DNA of 64,000 bases. Source: Hyphomicrobiales bacterium. GTDB lineage: Bacteria; Pseudomonadota; Alphaproteobacteria; Rhizobiales; Beijerinckiaceae. Of the stretch, positions 46,423-55,180 are shown piece after piece (positions within the stretch are counted from its first letter, which is position 1; each line of letters starts with the position of its first letter). The stretch lies in contig CANGPL010000004.1 in NCBI GenBank assembly GCA_947455725.1, forward strand, positions 1 to 64,000, given 5' to 3'. The notes beneath the pieces are model-generated. The model saw only the letters and a program-made list of their open reading frames with translations, did not search any database and was not told the DNA's origin. The position numbers were made by a program, and so were the translations under genes.

Positions 46423-46448
46423 TTAGCTATTTTAGCTAAAATAGCTAA
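46423..46448. promoter_or_regulatory. 26-bp perfect palindrome, operator of the pheST-embedded TA
   Basis: TTAGCTATTTTAG followed immediately by its exact reverse complement CTAAAATAGCTAA. It contains three nested TAGCTA-like half sites and lies immediately upstream of the antitoxin start, in the 75-bp gap to pheS. Probably bound by the Phd-type antitoxin for autoregulation (inference). Confidence 0.8.
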
Positions 46449-46488
46449 TTTGGCTAAAAATTCAAGGAAATTGATGTCGGTCGTCTCC

Positions 46489-47571
46489 CTAAACGCTCAA
46501 TCCACCCGTCAGCGTCGGCATATCCAGTGGCCGGAACCCATAATGCGACAACCACCTTACATCCGCCTCAAAAAACGGCCGCAAATCCGGCATGCCATAT
46601 TTCAGCATGGCGATACGGTCGATGCCCATACCCCAGGCGAAGCCTTGGTATTCATCGGGATCAAGCCCGCAATGGCGGATGACATTGGGGTGCACCATGC
46701 CGCAGCCCAAAATCTCGAGCCAATCCTCGCCCTCGCCAAAGCGGATTTCGCCGCCCTTGCGCGAGCATTGGATATCGACTTCGACGGACGGTTCGGTAAA
46801 CGGGAAGAAGGAGGGACGAAAGCGCATCTTGACGTCATCGACCTCAAAGAAGGCTTTGCAGAATTCGGCCAAAATCCATTTCAAATGGCCCATATGCGAG
46901 CCCTTATCGATGACAAGACCTTCGACCTGATGGAACATCGGCGTATGCGTCTGGTCCGAGTCACAGCGATAGGTGCGGCCCGGAATGATCACGCGGATCG
47001 GCGGCTTTTGCGTCATCATGGTGCGGATTTGCACGGGACTTGTATGCGTGCGCAAGAGCTTGCGCTCGCCCTTATCGTCGGGGTTGAAGAAGAACGTATC
47101 GTGCATTTCACGCGCCGGATGGCCGAGCGGGAAATTCAGCGCCGTGAAATTATAAAAATCATTTTCGATATCCGGGCCTTCCGCGACCGCAAACCCCATA
47201 TCGCCGAAAATCGTCGTGAGCTCTTCGATGACTTGGCTGATCGGGTGGATGCGCCCGCGGGCATTGTCGGACGGCTGCACGGGCAGCGTGACATCCACGC
47301 GCTCGGCGGCCAGACGGGCTTCAAGGGCTGCGTCTTTCAGCACCGTGCGACGGGCGGCCAGCGCCTCGGTAACGCGGTCGCGCAAGCCATTGATCAGCGG
47401 GCCTTGCTCTTTCCGCTCCTCAGGCGTCAAAGCACCCAGCGTCTTGAGCAAAGCGGAGATGGAGCCCGCTTTGCCAAGCGCTGCCACACGAATGGCTTCC
47501 AAGGCGGCCTCGTCGGTAGCAGCCTTGATGGCGGTGACGAGTTCGGATTCAAGCGACGAATAATCGGTCAT
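46489..47571 (-). CDS. pheS: Phenylalanyl-tRNA synthetase alpha subunit
   Basis: 360-residue alpha chain that activates phenylalanine. Coiled-coil N-terminus, then [19 protein letters not shown], motif 2 [30 protein letters not shown] and motif 3 [17 protein letters not shown]. Full length. Preceded on the same strand by a terminator-like hairpin and rplT; no PheM-like leader peptide was found. Downstream comes an unusual Phd/RelE module before pheT. Confidence 0.97.
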   Translation of the reverse strand: MTDYSSLESELVTAIKAATDEAALEAIRVAALGKAGSISALLKTLGALTPEERKEQGPLINGLRDRVTEALAARRTVLKDAALEARLAAERVDVTLPVQPSDNARGRIHPISQVIEELTTIFGDMGFAVAEGPDIENDFYNFTALNFPLGHPAREMHDTFFFNPDDKGERKLLRTHTSPVQIRTMMTQKPPIRVIIPGRTYRCDSDQTHTPMFHQVEGLVIDKGSHMGHLKWILAEFCKAFFEVDDVKMRFRPSFFPFTEPSVEVDIQCSRKGGEIRFGEGEDWLEILGCGMVHPNVIRHCGLDPDEYQGFAWGMGIDRIAMLKYGMPDLRPFFEADVRWLSHYGFRPLDMPTLTGGLSV

Positions 47572-47600
47572 GGTGATACCGCTGGCTGATACAAACTAAG

Positions 47601-47633
47601 ATTAAAAAAGGCCCGCGAATGCGCTCGCGGGCC
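47601..47633 (-). terminator. Intrinsic terminator between rplT and pheS
   Basis: Stem GGCCCGCGA / TCGCGGGCC (9 bp) around a 6-nt loop; on the minus strand it is followed by TTTTTTAAT. It lies 35 bp after the rplT stop, so pheS would need readthrough or its own promoter. Confidence 0.85.
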
Positions 47634-47667
47634 CTAAAGCGATTACCTGTGCGGCGTTACTAACCGA

Positions 47668-48036
47668 TTAAGCAGCAACAGCCGTGATATGCGCCTTGGC
47701 CTTTTCAACGAGGGCTGCGAAGGCAACCGGCTCATGAATGGCGAGATCGGAAAGAACCTTACGATCCACCACGATGCCGGCCTTGTTCAAGCCGTCAATG
47801 AAGCGCGAATAGACGATGCCATGCTCGCGCACCGCAGCGTTCAGACGCTGGATCCAGAGCGCGCGGATGGTGCGCTTCTTGGCCTTGCGGTCGCGGGTGG
47901 CATATTGCATCGAGCGATCAACGGCGGCTTTCGCTGCACGGATCGTATTTTTGCGACGGCCGTAAAAGCCCTTCGCTGCCTTGAATGTCTTTTTATGCTT
48001 GGCGTGGGATGTTACACCCCGTTTAACACGTGCCAT
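47668..48036 (-). CDS. rplT: 50S ribosomal protein L20
   Basis: 122-residue ribosomal protein that binds 23S rRNA and is needed for early 50S assembly. [16 protein letters not shown] start, [15 protein letters not shown] and [20 protein letters not shown] are fully typical. It follows rpmI after 60 bp, the usual pairing; infC, often first in this operon, is not upstream here. Confidence 0.98.
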   Translation of the reverse strand: MARVKRGVTSHAKHKKTFKAAKGFYGRRKNTIRAAKAAVDRSMQYATRDRKAKKRTIRALWIQRLNAAVREHGIVYSRFIDGLNKAGIVVDRKVLSDLAIHEPVAFAALVEKAKAHITAVAA

Positions 48037-48096
48037 GACGGATCTCCTTCGGAAGAAATGCTAAAAATGTGATGGAAAACTTATAACCTTGGGCGA

Positions 48097-48297
48097 TTAG
48101 CCGTTTGGCAGGAAGTATTTCTTGACGTTGTAACCGTCGGTTTCGAACATCACATTGGTGCCGCGCAGATTACGAATCTGCTTGTTCGTCCGCTTGATCA
48201 TGCCGTGGCGCTTGCCAGCCTGAGCATACATCACCTTGCCTGTGCCGGTGATCTTAAACCGCTTTTTAGCGGCCGATTTGGTCTTCATCTTGGGCAT
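48097..48297 (-). CDS. rpmI: 50S ribosomal protein L35
   Basis: 66-residue ribosomal protein: [20 protein letters not shown], then [19 protein letters not shown], the usual family sequence. ATG 48297 is the normal start; a longer frame to 48393 has no family support. First gene of the rpmI-rplT unit. Confidence 0.97.
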   Translation of the reverse strand: MPKMKTKSAAKKRFKITGTGKVMYAQAGKRHGMIKRTNKQIRNLRGTNVMFETDGYNVKKYFLPNG

Positions 48298-48517
48298 TTT
48301 GCTCTCCTTCGGGCGGCCGAAACCGTCCATTCTTAATAAACTCGGCGCGTTGCCACGCCGTTCGCGTCGACATTGAGCGAAATAAACCGCCACGGCAGCC
48401 CTTAATCAGCCGGGCGGTTTGAAGCGTCGGTGTATAGAAGGAATGATCGGGGTTTGCAACGGGTGGAGGGCGATTTTTCCGTGTCCCCGCCTTCTTTTTA
48501 GCCTAACTTGTCATCTT

Positions 48518-48982
48518 ATGTCCGATTCTTCTCTCATCCTGCCGCCCGATGGCCGCCAATCTGAAACCGCGCTGATGATCCAACGCGGCACAAGGCGGCT
48601 TTTGCGCGATTTGGGGTTTGCGAGCGTTACCGAACTCACGCTAGCCTCGAACCGCCGCGCTGACCTTGTAGCATTGGGGGACGATGGCACGATCTGGATC
48701 ATCGAGATCAAATCGAGCATCGAGGATTTTCGGGTGGATCAGAAATGGCCCGATTACCGCCAGCATTGCGACCGGCTGTTCTTTGCCATCCCGGAAAGCG
48801 TACCCCACGAGATTATGCCGGAGGATGCGGGGCTTATTCTGGCGGATTCATATGGTGCGGCCGTGCTCCGTGACGCGCCAGAGCACCGTTTGGCAGCTGC
48901 AACACGCAAGGCTATGCTCGTGAGGTTAGCGCGGATGACGGCTGAAAGGCTGCACCGGCTGGCCGATCCAGAGCATTATTAA
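48518..48982 (+). CDS. mmcB: MmcB family DNA repair protein
   Basis: 154-residue protein of the alphaproteobacterial MmcB family, involved in DNA damage tolerance together with the ImuABC system in Caulobacter. A PD-(D/E)xK nuclease-like core is visible: RRADLVALGDDGTIWIIEIKSS with Asp and ExK, and DFRVDQKWPDYRQHCD. ATG 48518 gives MSDSSLILPPDG; the longer frame upstream has no family support. Divergent from rpmI. A repeat-B element follows its stop. Confidence 0.88.
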   Translation: MSDSSLILPPDGRQSETALMIQRGTRRLLRDLGFASVTELTLASNRRADLVALGDDGTIWIIEIKSSIEDFRVDQKWPDYRQHCDRLFFAIPESVPHEIMPEDAGLILADSYGAAVLRDAPEHRLAAATRKAMLVRLARMTAERLHRLADPEHY

Positions 48983-48997
48983 GACAATAAAACAAAT

Positions 48998-49109
48998 CCC
49001 TCTCCTTTAAGGAAAAGGTGTCGCGAGACGCGACGGATGAGGTTCTGATGGCAAATGCTAGGCCCTCATCCCCCTGCTCCGCAGGTACCTTCTCCCTCAG
49101 GGAGAAGGA
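48998..49109. repeat. Dispersed palindromic repeat B, copy 2
   Basis: About 112 bp of nested hairpins: CTCCTTTAAGGA-type stem, GTCGCGAGACGCGAC, GGATGAGG ... CCTCATCC outer arms, CTGCTCCGCAGG and a final CCTTCTCCCT/AGGGAGAAGG hairpin. Lies between the convergent mmcB and NDUFA9-type genes and probably terminates both. Same design as copy 1 at 33804. Confidence 0.82.
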
Positions 49110-49114
49110 AATAG

Positions 49115-50116
49115 TTACGCATCCGCCATGCGCTCAAACTGGCCGGCTTTGCGGAAGCGATAGAGATAGCTCGGCACAATGGCTTCTACCGTCTCGCCCT
49201 CAATACCCATGCCCTCAAGCGTCAAACCATTCTGCTTAGCCTCATCCGACACAACATTGTCGCGCTGAAGCAAGGTCACCTGATCGCGCGTCAACCGAAG
49301 CGCTGACGGCAATACGAGCCCGAAGGTCACCGTATCGATCAGCTCAAAAAGCCCGGCCTGAAGGCGGGCCAAAGGAAACGGCAGCGGCAACAAAATACGC
49401 TTGCGGTTGGCCACTTTCAGCGTGATTTCCATCAATTCGCGGAAGGTTTTGACCTCTGGTCCGCCAAGCTCATAGGTCGCGCCAGCTTTGAGCGCGCCAT
49501 CAACGGCCTTGGCGACGGCTTCGGCGACATCGCCCACAAAAACGGGCTGGAATTTCGTTTGCCCGCCGCCAATCAAAGGCAAGAAGGGCATCACGCGGGC
49601 CAATGCCGCGAAACGATTGAAGAAATCATCCTCGGGACCAAAGACGATGGACGGGCGAAGGATAAGCGCCTCTGGAACAGCCGCCCGAACGGCTTCCTCA
49701 CCGGCCGCTTTGGTGCGGGCATAAACGGAAGGCGATGTGGCATCCGCACTAATGGCTGAGACATGGACGAGGCGCGAAATACTGTGGCGCTTAGCCGATT
49801 CCGCAATCGCTTTTGCGCCATCGGCCTGCACGGCGTTGAACCGCTGGCGGCCGCTCTCGGCCAAAATGCCAACGAGATTGACCACTGCGTGAGACCCCTT
49901 CACCGCGTGATCGACCGAGGCAGGAAACCGCAAATTGGCCTGCACCGCATGAATTTGACCGACATTGCCGAGCGGCTGGAGGAAATTGGCCAAATCAGGC
50001 CGACGGACCGCAACCCGGATACGATAGCCGCGCTTGGCAAGCGCGCGCACGACATGGCGGCCTAAAAAGCCCGAGCCACCAAAAACGGTTACTACCTGTT
50101 CGGACGCCGGAATCAT
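49115..50116 (-). CDS. Complex I NDUFA9-type NAD(P)-binding protein
   Basis: 333-residue atypical SDR/epimerase-fold protein of the group related to the complex I NDUFA9 subunit. NAD(P) motif VTVFGGSGFLGRHVVRAL at residues 8-25, AVVNLVGILAESGRQRF, and SAISADATSPSVYARTKAAGE with the Tyr-x-x-x-Lys pair. ATG 50116 is preceded by GAGGAGC; a TTG 6 bp upstream is less likely. In alphaproteobacteria it may assist complex I assembly or quinone metabolism; function is not settled. Confidence 0.88.
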   Translation of the reverse strand: MIPASEQVVTVFGGSGFLGRHVVRALAKRGYRIRVAVRRPDLANFLQPLGNVGQIHAVQANLRFPASVDHAVKGSHAVVNLVGILAESGRQRFNAVQADGAKAIAESAKRHSISRLVHVSAISADATSPSVYARTKAAGEEAVRAAVPEALILRPSIVFGPEDDFFNRFAALARVMPFLPLIGGGQTKFQPVFVGDVAEAVAKAVDGALKAGATYELGGPEVKTFRELMEITLKVANRKRILLPLPFPLARLQAGLFELIDTVTFGLVLPSALRLTRDQVTLLQRDNVVSDEAKQNGLTLEGMGIEGETVEAIVPSYLYRFRKAGQFERMADA

Positions 50117-50191
50117 GGACAAAGCTCCTCAATCGAAATTGTGCAGTGCTTCTAGTCAAAAATTGCAGGCTTGGGAAGGCCGCGCCCTAAT

Positions 50192-51370
50192 TCAGCCGAT
50201 GCTTGCCGCGAAATACCGCCGGATAAGCCCGAGATAGATTTCAGACAACCGCGCAATATCCGCCGCAGGCACCCGCTCATCAATCTGGTGCATGGTTTGG
50301 CCTACAAGGCCGAACTCGATCACGGGGCAATAATTTTTGATGAAACGGGCATCCGATGTACCGCCCGTTGTTGAAAGCACCGGCTTGATACCGGTCGATT
50401 CTTCAATCGAGGCGACGGCCATCTCCACAAAGGTACCCGGCGCGGTTAAAAACGCGTCCGCGTTCGAAGGCTCAAACTCGACCCGATAGCGCACATCATT
50501 ACCGGCCAACCGATGCAAGCGCGCTTCAATCTCGGCGGCAAGCGTGGCATGCGTCCATAGATCATTGAAGCGGATATTAAACTTCGCTTCTGCCGATTGC
50601 GGAATGACATTGCCCGCTTTGTTGCCGACATCGAGCGTCGAGAATTCGAGATTAGACGCGCCAAAATGCGCCGTGCCTTGATCAAGCGGCTCAGCCATTA
50701 GCCCACCGACAAGTTTGACGATGCCGCGAATGGGGTTTTCGGCCAAATGCGGATAGGCGATATGGCCCTGCTTGCCCTCAACCACCAGACGGCCTGACAG
50801 CGACCCGCGCCGCCCGATTTTGATCATGTCGCCCAAGCGCTCGGGATTGGTTGGCTCGCCCAAAATACAATGGTCAAACCGCTCGCCCCGCGCTTTGGCC
50901 CATTCAAGCAGTTTGATGGTACCGTTGATGGCGGGGCCTTCTTCATCACCCGTAATCAGAAAGGCAATCGAACCTGTGAACGCTTCGCCCGCCTCTTCCA
51001 AATAAACCAGCACGGATGAAACGGATGCGGCAACGCCGCCCTTCATATCCGCAGCACCACGGCCATACAGAATACCGTCAACGATTTCGCCAGAGAACGG
51101 CCCTTGCGTCCAGCGCGTCTCATCCCCTACCGGCACAACATCGGTATGCCCCGCAAACATCAGGCAGGGCGCACCCGTGCCAATGCGGGCATAAAGATTA
51201 TCAATATCGGGCGTATTGGCATCGGAAAAACGGACGATGTGGCTCTCAAAGCCCGCTGCTTGCAAGATACCATGCAACAGCTGAAGCGCCCCACCCTCCG
51301 CCGGTGTAACCGAAGGACAGCGGATGAGGGCTTGGGTTAGGGCGATGGCGTCTTTGGGATTGAGGCTCAC
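50192..51370 (-). CDS. dapE: Succinyl-diaminopimelate desuccinylase
   Basis: 392-residue zinc hydrolase of the lysine/meso-diaminopimelate pathway, removing succinate from N-succinyl-L,L-diaminopimelate. [15 protein letters not shown] (metal His/Asp), [26 protein letters not shown] and [17 protein letters not shown] are in order. It lies 7 bp after dapD on the minus strand, as in many Hyphomicrobiales. Confidence 0.96.
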   Translation of the reverse strand: MSLNPKDAIALTQALIRCPSVTPAEGGALQLLHGILQAAGFESHIVRFSDANTPDIDNLYARIGTGAPCLMFAGHTDVVPVGDETRWTQGPFSGEIVDGILYGRGAADMKGGVAASVSSVLVYLEEAGEAFTGSIAFLITGDEEGPAINGTIKLLEWAKARGERFDHCILGEPTNPERLGDMIKIGRRGSLSGRLVVEGKQGHIAYPHLAENPIRGIVKLVGGLMAEPLDQGTAHFGASNLEFSTLDVGNKAGNVIPQSAEAKFNIRFNDLWTHATLAAEIEARLHRLAGNDVRYRVEFEPSNADAFLTAPGTFVEMAVASIEESTGIKPVLSTTGGTSDARFIKNYCPVIEFGLVGQTMHQIDERVPAADIARLSEIYLGLIRRYFAASIG

Positions 51371-51376
51371 CGATGA

Positions 51377-52222
51377 TCAATCCCTGAGCAGCTCATTGAT
51401 CCCCGTTTTGGCGCGTGTCTTGGCATCGACGCGCTTGACGATAACGGCGCAATAAAGCGATGGGCCCATCGTGCCATCGGGCAGCGGCTTGCCGGGCATC
51501 GAGCCGGAGACAACCACCGAATAGGGTGGCACGCGGCCCATAAACACTTCGCCCGTTTCGCGGTCGATGATCTTGGTCGACTGGCCGATGAACACACCCA
51601 TCGAAATCACCGAGCCTTCGCCGACCACCACGCCCTCAACCACCTCCGAACGCGCGCCGATAAAGCAATTGTCTTCGATAATCGTCGGGCCTGCTTGCAC
51701 CGGCTCAAGCACGCCGCCAATGCCGACGCCGCCGGACAGATGCACATTTTTGCCGATCTGCGCGCAAGAGCCGACGGTCACCCACGTATCAACCATGGTC
51801 CCGGTGTCGACATAGCCACCAATATTGACGAAAGACGGCATCAAAATAGCGTTTGGCGCGATAAAGGCGCCCCGGCGCACGGTGCAATTCGGCACGGCGC
51901 GGAAACCGGCGGCCTTAAACTCCGCCTCGCCCCAGCCCTCGAATTTCGACGGTACCTTGTCCCACCATGACGAACCCGCCGGACCATTCGACATCAGCCG
52001 GTTATCGTTCAGACGAAACGACAGAAGAACGGCCTTTTTGAGCCATTGATGCGTCACCCACTCGCCATTCGCCTCTTTGGTTGCGACACGCAAAGCGCCG
52101 GAATCGAGCCGGTCAATGGCATAATCGACCGCCTCACGAACCTCGCCCTTGGTCGAGGGGTTCAATTCGGTGCGCTTTTCCCAAGCAGCGTCGATGATGG
52201 AGGCGAGAGCTGAATCATTCAT
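51377..52222 (-). CDS. dapD: Tetrahydrodipicolinate N-succinyltransferase
   Basis: 281-residue left-handed beta-helix acyltransferase that succinylates tetrahydrodipicolinate. Hexapeptide repeats run from about residue 105 ([22 protein letters not shown]) through [20 protein letters not shown] to [17 protein letters not shown]. Full length. It is divergent from a GNAT gene; upstream in the usual gene order would be the HAD/argB genes, now 3 kb away. Confidence 0.96.
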   Translation of the reverse strand: MNDSALASIIDAAWEKRTELNPSTKGEVREAVDYAIDRLDSGALRVATKEANGEWVTHQWLKKAVLLSFRLNDNRLMSNGPAGSSWWDKVPSKFEGWGEAEFKAAGFRAVPNCTVRRGAFIAPNAILMPSFVNIGGYVDTGTMVDTWVTVGSCAQIGKNVHLSGGVGIGGVLEPVQAGPTIIEDNCFIGARSEVVEGVVVGEGSVISMGVFIGQSTKIIDRETGEVFMGRVPPYSVVVSGSMPGKPLPDGTMGPSLYCAVIVKRVDAKTRAKTGINELLRD

Positions 52223-52358
52223 AACGATTATCCGGTTTAAGGTTGCAAGGCGTTTGAACGCTTCTTATCAAGGCTTCGCGGATGTGTCACCTTGGCGTCG
52301 CTTAAGTCATTCAGAGAAAAATAATTGTTCTGCGATCGTTCCAAACGGAAGTCCCACG

Positions 52359-52859
52359 ATGTCCATTATCATCCGAACCGCTCAAGAAGCCGACAAAAGC
52401 GAGCTTCATGTCATGATTCAAGAAATCGACCTCTATTTCCGCTCGCTCGAGCCGGGTGCGCCGTCTGAATATATCTTGCTTACCAGTGGTGAACGGCGGG
52501 ACTTTACCCATACGGCGGAGCTGAGCTTCGGCCCCAATCCGTTCTGCACGACGCTAATCGCCGAACTCGATGGCGCCAAAGTGGGCTATCTGGCGTATCA
52601 TACCGGCGTTTTTAATACCGACCCGGCGATTTATATCGCCGGGCTCTTCATCCGGAAACCGGCGCGCAACAAGGGCGTTGGTCTCGCTCTCATGGCGCAG
52701 GCTGAGACGATTGCGATCCAACGCGGGGCAACGGCGCTGACGTGGAATGTTTGGCATGAAAACCTTTCCGCCAAACGCTTTTACGAAAGGCTCGGCGGGG
52801 AAGTGTATGAGGATGATGTTGTCATGGTGAAGCGGGTGGCGTTAATCAACCCGCTTTAA
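52359..52859 (+). CDS. GNAT-family N-acetyltransferase
   Basis: 166-residue acetyltransferase with the GNAT fold; acetyl-CoA loop motif RKPARNKGVGLALMAQAE (Q/RxxGxG/A-type) and C-terminal NLSAKRFYERLGGEVYED. ATG 52359 gives MSIIIRTAQEADKSELH with ACGGAAG upstream; a longer frame overlapping dapD antisense was rejected. The acetyl acceptor is unknown. First gene of an accessory insert between dapD and the argB operon. Confidence 0.88.
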   Translation: MSIIIRTAQEADKSELHVMIQEIDLYFRSLEPGAPSEYILLTSGERRDFTHTAELSFGPNPFCTTLIAELDGAKVGYLAYHTGVFNTDPAIYIAGLFIRKPARNKGVGLALMAQAETIAIQRGATALTWNVWHENLSAKRFYERLGGEVYEDDVVMVKRVALINPL

Positions 52860-53253
52860 TCGTTTCAATCAGTTGCGGTTGCCGTGCGAGCAATTTCAAC
52901 AATACATAAGTCGGCCAACTGGGTTGGGCAACGCCGCGCTCATATTTTGAAAAACTGTTCGGCGAGCCTGTCAGCAACAGGCTGGCATCGCGCTGGGTAA
53001 GTCCGGCAGAGGCACGAACGCGTTTGGCAAGCGCTTTGGCTTGCGCAGCATACATGCTTTTCAATTCGACCAGCGCAGCGTCAAGCGGCTCGGAATCCGT
53101 GCCTGTGAGTATGCCATCGCCAGCATCCTCAGGAAACCATCCTTCAATTTCAACCGATTTGGAAAGGCCCATGTAAGAAACGATTTCGTCCCGTCGGGCA
53201 CGATAAAGTGTTGCGCCCGTTTCGGGATGGATAATGGTTTTGACCGCGCTCAT
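52846..53253 (-). CDS. mqsA: MqsA-family antitoxin without the zinc cysteines
   Basis: 135-residue antitoxin. The C-terminal HTH (LTQRDASLLLTGSPNSFSKYERG) has the MqsA pattern and should bind DNA. The N-terminal toxin-binding region aligns with MqsA (GLSKSVEIEGWFPEDAGDG) but contains no cysteine, whereas E. coli MqsA binds zinc with four. It is the second gene after mqsR on the minus strand, the order known for mqsRA. Its tail overlaps the convergent GNAT gene by 14 bp. Confidence 0.87.
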   Translation of the reverse strand: MSAVKTIIHPETGATLYRARRDEIVSYMGLSKSVEIEGWFPEDAGDGILTGTDSEPLDAALVELKSMYAAQAKALAKRVRASAGLTQRDASLLLTGSPNSFSKYERGVAQPSWPTYVLLKLLARQPQLIETIKAG

Positions 53254-53254
53254 T

Positions 53255-53554
53255 TCATTTTTCCTTCAAAGACAACAGGACAAATTCGGTCACAACTGCA
53301 TCAGTAAATTTCACATAGAGCACTCTGTCTTTATCGGCCAGATGATACACATCCTGCCATTGTCGATGATCGTGAAAACTTGTCATCGATTTGAAGAAAT
53401 GCTTCCGCTCCAGCCTATTCACCAATGCCGCAACATCGGATACCGAATAGCCTAATGCCCTCGCCGAACGAGCCGCCGTAAGGGTAATGGCGCGCCCGCG
53501 CGAAAAAGCCGCTTGGAACGCTTTCAAATCATGACTTGGCTTTCTCTTTTCCAT
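53255..53554 (-). CDS. mqsR: MqsR-family mRNA interferase toxin
   Basis: 99-residue toxin of the MqsR family, a RelE-fold ribonuclease that cuts mRNA at GCU-like sites in E. coli. KPSHDLKAFQAAFSRGRAIT, the helix VAALVNRLERKHFFKSMTSF and HRQWQDVYHLADKDRVLYVKF match it. It precedes its antitoxin, the reverse of most TA operons but normal for mqsRA. Confidence 0.9.
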   Translation of the reverse strand: MEKRKPSHDLKAFQAAFSRGRAITLTAARSARALGYSVSDVAALVNRLERKHFFKSMTSFHDHRQWQDVYHLADKDRVLYVKFTDAVVTEFVLLSLKEK

Positions 53555-53714
53555 CCAGAAAATAAACCTTTAAGGTTGTTTTGTCAAGATCAGAATGGGC
53601 TTCCTCTAACGTCTAGGGTCTCTATTCATCATCGTAAGTTCAACCAATCCTCGGTTGCAGCGTTCGCCAAATCCCCTACAACTCCCTTGACACCCACCTC
53701 ACGGACCCCACCCC

Positions 53715-55049
53715 ATGCGCCTACACCTCAAAAACCCCCTCGCCATACTCGCTGACAATGCAGCAGGCGGGATCGTGATCGAGCAGGGCCGCATTGTTGA
53801 GCTTCTGGCCTCGGGCCAGTCTCCGTCAAAGCCGGTGGACCAGACCTTCGATGCCTCGCGGCATGTTGTGTTGCCGGGGCTCATCAACACGCATCATCAT
53901 TTCTACCAGACGCTGACCCGCGCGCATCCCTCCGCTATCAACAAGGAATTGTTCCCGTGGCTTAAAGCGCTTTATCCGATTTGGGCGCGGCTTGATCCGG
54001 AAAGCTTTCGCGTATCGGTCCGCTTAGCGCTCGTTGAATTGCTGTTATCGGGCTGCACCACGGCGGCTGATCATCATTATCTCTTTCCGGCGGGGCTTGA
54101 TGAAGCCATCGACGTGGAAGTTGATGAAGCAAAAAGGCTCGGCATTCGTATGACGGTGACGCGCGGCTCGATGAATTTATCGGAAAAAGATGGCGGCTTA
54201 CCACCCGACTCGGTCGTGCAAGATGAGGATACGATTTTAGCCGATAGCGAGCGCTTGCTCACCCGCTACCATGACAAAAACGAGGGTGCTTTTATTCGCG
54301 TGGCACTCGCTCCCTGCTCACCCTTTTCAGTGACCAAACGCCTGATGAGCGAGAGCGCGAATTTGGCTGAAAAATTCGATGCGCGGCTGCACACCCATCT
54401 CGCCGAAACCAAAGATGAAGATGCCTATTGCGCGGAAGTGTATAAATGCCGTCCCATTGAATTACTCGAAGAAGTGGGCTGGCTCACGCCGCGCACATGG
54501 TTAGCGCATGGCGTGCATTTCACGGCGGAAGATTGCACCAAACTCGGCAAGCACGGCGTAGGCATCTGTCATTGCCCAACTTCGAATGCCGTACTGGCTT
54601 CTGGCTTTTGCAAAACACGCGAATTGGAGCGTGCCGGTGCGCCTGTTGGCTTAGGCGTTGATGGTTCAGCGTCGAATGATTCATCCAATATGATGGAAGC
54701 GGTGCGCCACGCTTTGATGGTTAATCGTTTGCATTATGAATCAGCCGAAGCGGTGACGCATCTCGATGCGTTGCGCTGGGCAACGGAAGGTTCGGCGCGT
54801 TGTTTAGGTCGCGACGATATTGGCAAGATTGCAATCGGCAAACAGGCCGATCTTGCCCTCTTCACGCTCGATGAACCGCGCTTTTCCGGTGGGCATGATC
54901 CGCTTGCAACGCTTGTTTTATGCGGCGCGCATCGCGCTGATCGCGTGATGGTGCAAGGCGAATGGCGTGCGGTGGATGGTATGCCGGTCGGTTTAGATTT
55001 AGCCCAATTGCTCGCCCAGCATGGCGCGGCGGCGCGGAAGTTTTTGTAA
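53715..55049 (+). CDS. 8-oxoguanine deaminase-like amidohydrolase
   Basis: 444-residue metal-dependent hydrolase of the ATZ/TRZ group: GLINTHHHFYQTLTRA (metal HxH), TAADHHYLFPAG (a signature of 8-oxoguanine deaminases), HTHLAETKDEDAYC, AHGVHFTAEDC and GLGVDGSASNDSSNM with the metal Asp. It converts 8-oxoguanine to urate in purine salvage or detoxification. Hydroxyatrazine-type hydrolases are relatives. Belongs to the accessory insert; repeat A copy 3 starts 6 bp after its stop. Confidence 0.88.
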   Translation: MRLHLKNPLAILADNAAGGIVIEQGRIVELLASGQSPSKPVDQTFDASRHVVLPGLINTHHHFYQTLTRAHPSAINKELFPWLKALYPIWARLDPESFRVSVRLALVELLLSGCTTAADHHYLFPAGLDEAIDVEVDEAKRLGIRMTVTRGSMNLSEKDGGLPPDSVVQDEDTILADSERLLTRYHDKNEGAFIRVALAPCSPFSVTKRLMSESANLAEKFDARLHTHLAETKDEDAYCAEVYKCRPIELLEEVGWLTPRTWLAHGVHFTAEDCTKLGKHGVGICHCPTSNAVLASGFCKTRELERAGAPVGLGVDGSASNDSSNMMEAVRHALMVNRLHYESAEAVTHLDALRWATEGSARCLGRDDIGKIAIGKQADLALFTLDEPRFSGGHDPLATLVLCGAHRADRVMVQGEWRAVDGMPVGLDLAQLLAQHGAAARKFL

Positions 55050-55055
55050 CTTCGT

Positions 55056-55173
55056 CGTCCTTGCGAGCGAATGCGAAGCAATCCAGTTGATGATTAACAA
55101 GAATGCTCGCTGGTGATGCCGTGGATTAATAATTGACACTAGCTGGGTTGCTTCGCATTCGCTCGCAATGACG
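55056..55173. repeat. Dispersed palindromic repeat A, copy 3
   Basis: 118 bp with ends CGTCCTTGCGAGCGAATGCG then AAGCAATCCAG on the left and CTGGGTTGCTTCGCATTCG then CTCGCAATGACG on the right. Core unrelated to the other copies. It closes the accessory insert that separates the HAD gene from dapD. Confidence 0.87.
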
Positions 55174-55180
55174 GAAAAAA

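Noticed and set aside
46246-47589. 447-residue plus-strand frame antisense to pheS
   Set aside because: Shadow of the well-conserved pheS gene; no recognisable domain or ribosome-binding site.
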